In this document: piece by piece, positions 56,452 to 64,000 of the stretch
Layout: every line of letters starts with the position of its first letter
Position numbering within the stretch: position 1 is the first letter of the stretch
From: Fen-671 sp963794745
GTDB taxonomy: Bacteria > Actinomycetota > Acidimicrobiia > Acidimicrobiales > Palsa-688
Direction: 5' to 3'
Assembly: GCA_963794745.1 (NCBI GenBank)
Contig: CAWCEZ010000004.1
Span: forward strand, 124,001 to 188,000
Length of the DNA: 64,000 nucleotides
Translations under genes and position numbers: made by a program
The notes under the pieces: generated by a model
Seen by the model: the letters and a program-made list of their open reading frames with translations, nothing else
What the model was told of the DNA's origin: nothing
Databases searched by the model: none

Positions 56452-57429
56452 TCAATCTCGCCGGGCCCATCCAGTCATGTTTGACGCGGTGCCGGTCCAG
56501 TTCCCGAGCTGGATTAGTGCTCCGGCAACGGCCGATTCGACGCGGTCACGCGCCGTACCGCGGTGCGGCACCTTCGGGGTGGCCCGGACGAGCAGATGCT
56601 CAAGTCGAAAGCCATGTTTCGACAGCAAGGCCCGCAATGACTTCGGGTTGAACCCGTAGACGTGGAACGGCGAAAATGTCGGTGACAGATTGAGAACGCC
56701 TTTGCTCCGCCTGAAGCGGGCGACTACTTTTCCAGCCACTGTCACGATATTCGGTTCACGGGGTACGTCGATGAGCAGTACGGCGCCGGGGCCGGTAAGG
56801 CGCGCCACCGCAGCTATCAGGGCGTCGGGATCCTCTACGTGTTCGGCGACCGCGGCAAGAACGACCGCATCGAAATGGCGGCCCGCGGTGTTGGCGTAGA
56901 CCTCTGCCGTTTCGGCAAGAACGGTCAGGCCGTGTGCCCCGGCGTTGGCGATCATGGCTTCCGAAACCTCCAAACCGACGGCGTCCGTTATTCCTTCCAG
57001 CGCGGCGGCTCGAAGCAACTCACCCCTCCCGCTACCGATGTCGAGGATCGATGGGGCCGCCTTCCCGGAACGCTGCTTGATCTCTCGGATCGTCGCGCGA
57101 TGAGACTCGGCTTTTGCTTCGAACCCGCCATGATGCTCGAAATACTTGTCGGGGTCGCCGTACATCGTCTGTACGTCCAGGGCATGCGGAAATGGGTCCG
57201 GGAACAAGAGGCCGCACGTTCGGCATTGGACGATGGGCGACTCGATCCCGAGCCCGTAGCGGTGAAACCGGCCCCCGCGAATACCCAGGGCCCGCTTTTC
57301 GCCAGGGCCACATATTGGGCAGTCATGGGGCCGAAGCTCGTAGCGCCGACCCTCTGGGTCGGTCACGACGCTCCAGCCGTTTGCCGGGACCATCGGGCAC
57401 AGGCTAATTGGCTTTTCAGGTGGCTTCAA
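56452..57429 (-). CDS. Class I SAM-dependent methyltransferase with N-terminal zinc ribbon
   Basis: Intact, 325 residues. A ribbon with CPICGPGEKRALGIRGG and QCRTCGLLFPDPFPH precedes the SAM fold: SILDIGSGRGELLRAAALEG (motif I), GLEVSEAMIANAGAHG, and FDAVVLAAVAEHVEDPDALI. SPTFSPFHVYGFNPKSLRAL is common in methyltransferases of surface-glycan clusters. It lies downstream of the Wzt gene by 141 bp; that gap shows no clear gene. It may add a methyl cap, which in some ABC-exported glycans marks chain end, but this link is speculative. Confidence 0.85.
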   Translation of the reverse strand: MKPPEKPISLCPMVPANGWSVVTDPEGRRYELRPHDCPICGPGEKRALGIRGGRFHRYGLGIESPIVQCRTCGLLFPDPFPHALDVQTMYGDPDKYFEHHGGFEAKAESHRATIREIKQRSGKAAPSILDIGSGRGELLRAAALEGITDAVGLEVSEAMIANAGAHGLTVLAETAEVYANTAGRHFDAVVLAAVAEHVEDPDALIAAVARLTGPGAVLLIDVPREPNIVTVAGKVVARFRRSKGVLNLSPTFSPFHVYGFNPKSLRALLSKHGFRLEHLLVRATPKVPHRGTARDRVESAVAGALIQLGNWTGTASNMTGWARRD

Positions 57430-57570
57430 GGGTCTCGATCAACTGAAGCGTCCTCTTGCAACGACTTTTCACCCCAAAATCCGATCGTCCCGCGGGACCA
57501 ACGATGGAGATTTTCGAGGAACTGGCGTGGTATCCCCGCTGCCCGCCCTCTTCCAGCCAAAGCCAGATAG

Positions 57571-58764
57571 CTAAGGCCCGAAGGTCCAGACCCCACCGAA
57601 CGAAACGATCCCGGAGGGTTCGACAGGGCCCTTGCGGTCGACGTCGAGCCGGAGCACGTTACGGCGCACGTCGTAGGGGTGAGCAAGGGTAAAGTCCGTT
57701 AGCGAAGCGGTGATGTCGTAGGTACCCGGCAGGAGCGGGAACCGGTCCATCTTGAGGTCCACCCAGCCGCTGCCGTCGATCTTCTCAGGTACCTGGTCGG
57801 ACTCCCGTGTAGTCGGGCCACTTACAACGACCCCCTGGAGCGTCTGGACCGAGACGGTGAACACGGGCCTGGCCACTGGCTCGGATGTCGCCCACCACAG
57901 GCGCACGGTGATCGGCTCGCCACTTCCGACGCGCAGGACCTGCTTGCCGAATTGGTCGATCAGCTCGACCCGCTCGATGCGTGCCTCGCCTGAGCCCCAA
58001 CGGTCGCCCGTCTCGGTGGGACGGTGCTCGCTGAGGAAGAGGGAGCCGGTGTAGGCCTCGACCACTTCGCGGGGGTCACCGTCGGCCATCATGTGGCCCT
58101 TTTTGAACCAGATCGCATGGTCGCACATGTTGACCACGGACTGCATCGAGTGCGAGACGATTATGACCGTCTTGCCGTCGTTTTTCAACTGGGCAAAGCG
58201 TTCCAGGCACTTGCGTTGGAACGCCTCGTCGCCGACGGCGAGGACTTCGTCCACGAGCAAGATGTCGGGCTGCACATTGATCGCCACCGAAAAGCCGAGC
58301 CGCACGTACATGCCCGAGGAGTAGTTCTTGACAGGTTCGTCGATGAACTGGCCGATGCCGGCGAAGTCGACAATGTCGTCGAAGCGGGCCAACAGCTCCT
58401 TCTGTTTGAGCCCGAGAATTGCCCCGTTCAGGAACACGTTCTCCCGGCCCGACAACTCCGGGTGGAACCCGGCGCCCAGCTCGAGCAGCGCCGACATCTT
58501 CCCTGTAGTCGTGACCGAACCCTTGTCGGGACGCAGGATCTTGGCCAGGCACTTGAGCATGGTCGACTTTCCCGAGCCGTTCTCCCCAATGAGCCCGGTG
58601 GTGGACCCCTCGTGGACCTCGAAGCTGACGTCTTCGAGCGCCCAGAAAACATCCACCTTGGCGCGGCCACCGCGCATGACCGCTGCTTTTATAGAGGCGT
58701 TGCGTTCGCGGTAGAGGCGGTACTTCTTCGAGACGTGGTCGACCACCACGACCGGCTGGCTCAA
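57571..58764 (-). CDS. wzt: Polysaccharide ABC exporter ATP-binding protein (Wzt type) with C-terminal glycan-binding domain
   Basis: Intact, about 397 residues, starting at TTG 58764 only 2 bp after the permease stop. NBD: Walker A GLIGENGSGKSTMLKCLAKI, LLELGAGFHPELSGRENVFL (TagH/Wzt hallmark), signature NYSSGMYVRLGFSVAI, Walker B ILLVDEVLAVGD, and H-loop VIIVSHSMQSVVNMCD. From about residue 260 a beta-sandwich Wzt C-terminal domain follows (GSGEARIERVELIDQFGKQV to FGGVWTFGP). That domain in Wzt proteins recognises a terminal modification of the glycan. With Wzm upstream it exports a lipid-linked polysaccharide or teichoic-acid-like polymer. Confidence 0.92.
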   Translation of the reverse strand: MSQPVVVVDHVSKKYRLYRERNASIKAAVMRGGRAKVDVFWALEDVSFEVHEGSTTGLIGENGSGKSTMLKCLAKILRPDKGSVTTTGKMSALLELGAGFHPELSGRENVFLNGAILGLKQKELLARFDDIVDFAGIGQFIDEPVKNYSSGMYVRLGFSVAINVQPDILLVDEVLAVGDEAFQRKCLERFAQLKNDGKTVIIVSHSMQSVVNMCDHAIWFKKGHMMADGDPREVVEAYTGSLFLSEHRPTETGDRWGSGEARIERVELIDQFGKQVLRVGSGEPITVRLWWATSEPVARPVFTVSVQTLQGVVVSGPTTRESDQVPEKIDGSGWVDLKMDRFPLLPGTYDITASLTDFTLAHPYDVRRNVLRLDVDRKGPVEPSGIVSFGGVWTFGP

Positions 58765-58766
58765 GG

Positions 58767-59894
58767 TTAGAGTTCCTCCGGCAAACGGGCTTCGTACTTG
58801 CGGAACACCCACAAGCCGACGACCAGCGACACCCCAGCCCAGAGCACCAGGTAAGCGAGGTCACCCCAAGAGACATTGGAGTGGACAACGAGTTGGGTGT
58901 ACTGGACGATGTTGTGAGCAGCGACCAACTTGCCGTTGACGGTGGCGCCAGGCACTGCGACCGTATTGGCGAATTTCGCTATATGAGTGGACCCTGGCAA
59001 AGCCCCGTTGTACATGAACGACTGGAACACGAGCACCGCATCGGTCATCGGGTTGATCTTGAACAGCGTCCCGAGGTTGACCATATGGCCGAAGATGTGG
59101 ACCAGCTTCGGTGCGGCGAGGCTGCCCGTTGGGCTGTTCACACCGCCTGCGAGGATGTAGTACGGGTAGGCGATAGGAGTAAGGAACATCCAGATGAAAA
59201 AGAAAATATTGGAGAAATGCTGGATGTCACGGTAAAAGACGTTGCCGATCGAAAACAGTAACGACAGCCCGAGCGCGAAGGCCGCGATCACCGCCATCAT
59301 CAATAAAACGGCAGGGATAAAGATGAGCGCCCGCCAGTTGCCGAACCCGACGATCACGACCAAGAGAAGGCCCATCTCGATCAGGTGGGAGACCATTTTG
59401 GAGGCAACGGTTGCCCCGGGGATGAGCTCACGGGGGAAATAGGTCTTCTGGATAAGGTTCTGGTTCCCTAGCAAAGCACCCATCGACTCTTGGATGCTCC
59501 CCTGGAAGAAGTTCCACGGCAGCATCGCCGCGAGGAGCATCAGGGCGTAATTATCGAGCCTGCTGGGCACGCCGAGGGGTGGTTTGATCTGTAGCAACAG
59601 GGAGAACACGACCGTGTACACGGCCATGTTGGCGAGAGGGTTGATCATCGACCAACCCCAGCCGATGACCGAGCGCTTGTACTTAGAACGAAGTTCGCGA
59701 AGCGTCAGGTTGTAGAAGAGCTCTTTGTACTCGCCGTACTCTCGCAGCTTGATGCCAGTGTGGGCAGTCGTCGTGGTAGTGGCGCCGCGCCCTGTCCGTC
59801 GCTGCGAGCGCGAGCCATTGCCGTTCGCGCTGGCGTTCACGTGGACCTTCGGCGCGTCGGCTCGGTCTTTCACCGGGCTTTTTAGCGGGCTCAC
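58767..59894 (-). CDS. wzm: Polysaccharide ABC exporter permease (Wzm type)
   Basis: Intact, 375 residues, about 100 more than usual. The added parts are a basic, Thr-rich N-terminal tail of about 55 residues and an outer loop of about 70 residues between the last helices (FNGALPGSTHIAKFANTVAV-like MYNGALPGSTHIAKFANTVA). The ABC2 core reads FYNLTLRELRSKYKRSVIGW, GWSMINPLANMAVYTVVFSL, NYALMLLAAMLPWNFFQGSI, QKTYFPRELIPGATVASKMV and FFFIWMFLTPIAYP. Six helices. The GTG start overlaps the upstream glycosyltransferase stop (GTGA); Wzt follows after 2 bp. Together they export a finished glycan on its lipid carrier. Confidence 0.92.
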   Translation of the reverse strand: MSPLKSPVKDRADAPKVHVNASANGNGSRSQRRTGRGATTTTTAHTGIKLREYGEYKELFYNLTLRELRSKYKRSVIGWGWSMINPLANMAVYTVVFSLLLQIKPPLGVPSRLDNYALMLLAAMLPWNFFQGSIQESMGALLGNQNLIQKTYFPRELIPGATVASKMVSHLIEMGLLLVVIVGFGNWRALIFIPAVLLMMAVIAAFALGLSLLFSIGNVFYRDIQHFSNIFFFIWMFLTPIAYPYYILAGGVNSPTGSLAAPKLVHIFGHMVNLGTLFKINPMTDAVLVFQSFMYNGALPGSTHIAKFANTVAVPGATVNGKLVAAHNIVQYTQLVVHSNVSWGDLAYLVLWAGVSLVVGLWVFRKYEARLPEEL

Positions 59895-62800
59895 GGCTCA
59901 GTCCTGAAAAGCAACCGGTTGCGGTTCAAGTTGGGGTTGTAATAAGGGTCACAGGATGAGCGGGGACGCCAGCGTTCATTGAACAAAGGTGCATCCTCAG
60001 GGTCTTCGACGAGGCCTCGGGTCGACCCCTCGGCGTGGTAGAGCTCGGCGTCCGGTTCAAAAACGACCTGGTACCCAGCTTGGTGCAAACGCAAGCAGTA
60101 GTCCACGTCGTTATAAGCCACCCGGAGCCGCTCATCATAGCCTCCGACGCGCCAATAAACCCCCGGACGGGTGGCCATGCACGCCCCCGTCACTGCCGAT
60201 ACGTCCCTGAGCAGGTCGCCCATCCGCCACCAGTTACCCCACTCGATCGAGTTGGCGTGCCCTCGCCAGGCTCCGATCAGGATGCCTTCATGCTGGACAT
60301 CGCCGTTCGGGAACCTCAAACGGGGGCCGACCGCGCCCACCTCGGGCCGCATGGCCTGCTCGATAAGCCTGTCGAGCCAATCGGCGGTCGCCACCTCGGT
60401 GTCGTTGTTCAAAAAGACGAGGAGATCGCATTCCACCGAAGCGGCGGCCAGGTTGAGTTGGCGGGGGTAGTTGAACTCGTGGGGGTAACGCAGCACCTTG
60501 CCCGGAAGGGTGGCCAGGAACTCGAGGGTGGCCGGGTCGTCGCTCTGGTTGTCGACCACTACCAGCTCATAGTTGCTGTAGACCGTGCGCCCCAAGACGC
60601 TCTCGAAACAGCGGCCGAGCAGGTGGCGGCCGTTGCGGGTCGGGATGATGATGCTCACCTTGGGTTCGCCGGAGCGCCTGAACCGGACCCGATGGACGTC
60701 GAACCACGCCCCCTCCTCGGTCCACCCACCGGTCCCACCGCCGTCTTCACGCCGGTAGAGCCAGTCGCCGAGCGCTCGCTGGGCTGCCAACCACGCCCAG
60801 GGCTTGTTCTCCCCCAAGGACGCTGCAGACTTTTCGTGCATCCGCCAGCTATAGAGCGAGTCCGGGATGTGAGCGATCCGGTCGGTAGTGTCGGTGGCCC
60901 TGAGCACCAGGTCGTAGTCCTGGCTCCCGTCGAACTCGGAACGCAGGCCGCCGAGGCTTTCGATCAACGAACGTCGCAGGACCAGGAGGTGGCAGACGTA
61001 GTTCTGGCATAACAGCAGGTTGGGCGACCAATCAGGTTTCCAGCGCGCCTCGGTGAAGCGCCCGGCCGGGTTCAGCTTGTCCTCATCGCTGTAAAGCAGG
61101 TCCAGCGTCGGGTCAGTATTTAGCCACCTGACGACCTGTGCGAGCGCGTGGGGCTTCAGGACATCGTCATGGTCGAGGAAGGTGATGTACTCGCCGGTAG
61201 CCATCGAAAGGGCAGCGTTGGTCGCCGCCGAGATCCCGGAACGCTCCTCCAGTTTCGTTACGACGATCCTTTTGTCACGGCGGGACACGGACTCCAAGGC
61301 GGCCAACGTTTCGGGCCGCGTCGAAGCGTCGTCGCCCAAACACAGCTGCCAGTTCGGGTAGGCCTGCGCCAGCACCGATTCGACAGCCGCCTCGAGCATC
61401 CAGGCCTCGGTCTCACATACCGGCATGAGCACCGAGATCGTCGGTTGGTAACCGCCGGTAGCCGCGTCCGCGCCGATAGCTGCCACAACCTCGGCGTTGG
61501 GGCCGCGGCGCTCGTGCCACAACTCGTAGCGCTCGTCTTCGCTCAAGGTGTCCGGCACGAAAACCGCAGGCGGGTCCGCCACAGCGGCGGGGCGCAGAGG
61601 CACTCTCACACCGAGCGCGGCCGGGTGCGTCGACAAGGGTTCTACCGGCCAGCGCGGGCCTTGCGGCGGGTCGATCCCGGCGCCGACAAGGGCCGCCCGC
61701 AGTGCTGCCTCGCGCTCGGCAACGAGGTTTGTGAGCTGGACCGAGATAGCAGCGGCGAAGTCCGCCCAAGCGCCCTCATCGGTGAGCAAGGCCCAACCCC
61801 GGTGGCCCATCGTCGCGACATCGCCAACCACAGCGCGCTCGTCCAGCGCGTCAAGGTAGGTGCCGGTCACAGCCTTGGGTGTAACGAGCCAAGGAGTGCC
61901 TGCAGCCATCGCGGCCGGCACCCATGACGAGGCACTCGTACCATGGTTCACCGGCGACAGGACGAGCCTCGCCGAGCTAAGGGCGCCGACGAGGTCGCCG
62001 CCGGAAGGCACCACTTCGGCCCCAAACCTGGCCGCCGCCTCGACGAGCCCGGGCGTAGGCCAGTCGCTGACAACCTTGACACGCAGGCTCATGTCACGGC
62101 GCCGCCACGCCGGCACCAGCTCCTCGAGGGCGCGGACCGCCGGCTCCTCGGGGTCGCCCGAGACGTCAAAATTGTCGGTCGCTACCAGGACCACTCCTTC
62201 CCGATCGGCGTAGCCCTTGACAGCACCCTGGCGGACGAGCGGTGGGCCGAACCGCGGATACGCGCGATCTCCGGGCCGAGGCCCGCCAGCAAGCTGGCGT
62301 CCGCTGCGCTTGCACACCAGGCTGCCTGTAGACCTTCGACCTGGTGGAGCAGCTGCGTCTGGCCGATCTCAGCCACAGTGCCGGTCCCGTCGGTGTGCCA
62401 GCTCGCATCGCCCAGCGCCTGGGAGCGCCTGAAGGGCAGCCGCTCGGAGTATAGGACCGCCATGGCCTGGGGCTGGGTCGCGCGCACGAGCTGCCACAAA
62501 TGTGTCGTCAAGCCCTCGTCGCTCACGAGCACGTGCGAGTAGTGGTAGCGGCGGTCAGCGCACCAGGCCGTCCAATCGACTGGCCCGGCAATGACCTCGA
62601 CGCCCTGGCGCTGATAGTGCCGGCCGTAGCGGGATGCGCCAAAACCGTCGGCGCAGGCGAGGGTGACGCGCGTCGAGGCGCTGCGCGCGAGCGTCTCGAC
62701 GACCTCGGCGAGGCCCTCGGCCCCTACCAAGGTGCCGGGTATCGTGCCGGTCACCACCAACACCCGCGTCGGGCAGGCCTCGTCGCGCTCTGCCCAGCGC

Positions 62801-63220
62801 CGCGGGCCGGCCGGCCCGGGAGCACGACGGCATGCCTGGCGGCGCGCTCCAGCGCCAGGACGGCTCGTAGACCGTGCGCAACCCCGTCGCGCGGACGTGC
62901 TCCAGCATTTCCTGGGCCGACGGGACCGAGCCACGCCTCTTGGCCGTCGGCAAACCTTCGAGAGCCGCAGTGCTGACCGCGATGACACTGGACGCGCTGC
63001 CAGGTACATCCCGACGGAAATTATGCTCGGGCGACCCCAAGGCAGCCCCGACATTGAACGGTACGGGAGCACCGGAATGCCCAACAAAGGTACCCGCCTC
63101 GGCGACCCGTCCCCGCTCGTCGTAGAGGAGGGGCACAACGGCGCCTATGCCGAGGGGCCCCCCGAGGAGGTCGCCGAGCGCCTGTTCGGGGACTACCGCC
63201 TCGGGTGCTGTGCCGATCAA
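59891..63220 (-). CDS. Multimodular glycosyltransferase (GT2-tail, GT4-like and two GT2 modules), two frameshifts
   Basis: About 1,110 residues. The likely TTG start is 63220 (MIGTAPEAVVPEQALGDLLG). An N-terminal GT2-tail-like part reads VVPLLYDERGRVAEAGTFVG. After a shift near 62850 a GT4-like module begins VLVVTGTIPGTLVGAEGLAE; after one near 62250 it goes on to VVLVATDNFDVSGDPEEPAV and MAAGTPWLVTPKAVTG. Two GT2 domains follow: TISVLMPVCETEAWMLEAAV with ITFLDHDDVLKPHALAQVVR, and KVSIIIPTRNGRHLLGRCFE with LVFLNNDTEVATADWLDRLI, each with a DxD-like motif. GGYDERLRVAYNDVDYCLRL closes it. It is the first complete gene of the Wzm/Wzt operon and probably builds the exported polymer. Confidence 0.8.
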
Positions 63221-63240
63221 GACAAACTGGCGGGCGGAGC

Positions 63241-64000
63241 TCAGCGTGCCGCCCTTCGCAGGCGCCCGTAGAACTCACGCGCGGGGGCCAACGCACGCAT
63301 CGTCATCGTCGCGTGGATGGCTCGGAGCTCGGCCTGCTGCTCGGCGGTCTCGTCCTGGAGGCGTTTCATCTCCTTTTCCGTTGCTTCGAGGCGCCTGCGC
63401 AGGACGACGTCCTGACCGTGGACCGCCTTGATGGCAGACTGAACGCTCGTGTTGGCGGTCTTTTCCAGAAGGGCTGAGCGCTCGCCGAAGCGAAGGCGTT
63501 CGAGCGCTAAGCGCTGGCGGAGCGAGTCGTTGACGGCTTGGAGCTCTTGGAGGCGGGCGCCCAAGGTCGCCTGAGAGGCGGGGCCGCCCCGCCCGTCGGC
63601 AGCCAGTTCGGCCGCTTTGTGCTCCAGATCCCCAGCAGCCTCGTCGAGGGACTGGTCCAATGTCGCCTCCAGTCGTTTTAGCCCGGGGGGCCTACCCCTC
63701 CGGGCGAAGATGTTGTCGATCGTGGCAATCAGTGCGGCCGGGGTGTCGACGAGAGCGCTGGCATCGCCGGTCCAGGCGGCAAAAGAGCTGGCCGGGCTCT
63801 CCTCGGGCGCTACGGCCACGTGCGGCGTACCTAGCGCCCAGGCCAATGCCATCATCGGCCCGCTCTGGGCGACCACGACGCTGGCCCCGGCGACCGCAGC
63901 AGCCAGGTCGACCGGGCTTGTAACCCTCAGCGGGAGCCTGGGCCGGTCGGGGTGCCCGGGCCAGTCTTCAGGCTGGTAACGGCCCTCCTCGGTCTCGGTC
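63241..64000 (-). CDS. C-terminal part of a large glycan-cluster protein with coiled coil (partial)
   Basis: Open from the right edge to the stop at 63241, 252 codons visible. The first part, LRVTSPVDLAAAVAGASVVV, AQSGPMMALAWALGTPHVAV and SFAAWTGDASALVDTPAALI, resembles the C-terminal, substrate-side half of polysaccharide pyruvyl-transferase or GT-B proteins. A long coiled coil follows (LQELQAVNDSLRQRLALERL, LRRRLEATEKEMKRLQDETA), ending in REFYGRLRRAAR. It stops 20 bp before the multimodular transferase start, so it is probably the same operon. The catalytic part is outside the window; the family call is tentative. Confidence 0.6.
   Translation of the reverse strand, partial: TETEEGRYQPEDWPGHPDRPRLPLRVTSPVDLAAAVAGASVVVAQSGPMMALAWALGTPHVAVAPEESPASSFAAWTGDASALVDTPAALIATIDNIFARRGRPPGLKRLEATLDQSLDEAAGDLEHKAAELAADGRGGPASQATLGARLQELQAVNDSLRQRLALERLRFGERSALLEKTANTSVQSAIKAVHGQDVVLRRRLEATEKEMKRLQDETAEQQAELRAIHATMTMRALAPAREFYGRLRRAAR

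Noticed and set aside
1..64000. tRNA, rRNA, riboswitch, phage or transposase genes
   Set aside because: None could be recognised by eye on either strand; intergenic gaps are short and no integrase or transposase motif appears in any frame.

Overview
The window is GC-rich bacterial DNA with many GTG and TTG starts, stop/start overlaps (ATGA, GTGA, TGATG), a secreted DUF1501/DUF1800 pair, an actinobacterial-style cysteine dioxygenase/rhodanese pair and a MarR–glyoxalase fusion. This fits the phylum Actinomycetota, most likely class Acidimicrobiia; the class is an inference from gene types, not from a marker gene. No rRNA, tRNA, CRISPR array or complete insertion sequence was recognised.

Left part (1–11.8 kb) is a metabolic region. 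It holds a rhodanese-like start, cysteine dioxygenase, a PhoU-like protein, a TauE/SafE transporter, an AhpD-like protein, a thoroughly decayed GH51 arabinofuranosidase, a MarR–VOC fusion regulator with a readable promoter and operator, a short-chain dehydrogenase, a ketopantoate-reductase-like protein, MsrA, a phosphopantetheinyl transferase, an FMN reductase with its likely LLM monooxygenase, and a Tat-exported DUF1501 protein. Apart from the GH51 remnant these genes are intact.

Middle part (11.8–29.4 kb) starts with DUF1800 and a zinc-type ArsR/CDF efflux pair. A first glycosyltransferase group and two polytopic membrane proteins follow. Next come two large paralogous secreted surface proteins in tandem, preceded on the same strand by an ECF-like sigma factor and a membrane protein with a Thr/Pro-rich outer stalk. 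The last four may form one envelope-sensing module.

Right part (29.6–64 kb) is a long cell-surface polysaccharide locus. It carries a WecA-type initiating transferase, an O-antigen-ligase-like protein, a nucleotide-sugar dehydrogenase, several epimerases, an AsnB-type amidotransferase, two Wzx-like flippases, many GT2/GT4 glycosyltransferases, methyltransferases, a polysaccharide deacetylase, a CDP-glucose pathway (rfbF, rfbG, a 3,5-epimerase-like cupin and a reductase-like SDR), and a Wzm/Wzt ABC exporter behind a multimodular glycosyltransferase. The likely flow is activated-sugar synthesis, assembly on undecaprenyl phosphate, then export by flippase or ABC transporter.

Caution: from about 12 kb to 51 kb, and again at 62–63 kb, more than half of the genes are interrupted by frameshifts. 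Several are repaired by restoring one base, often in a C/G run, which brings back perfect family motifs. Many may be base-calling errors rather than real pseudogenes. The GH51 gene is different: it also has two TGG-to-TAG nonsense changes and an inserted 39-bp copy of the nearby msrA gene, so it is a real pseudogene.
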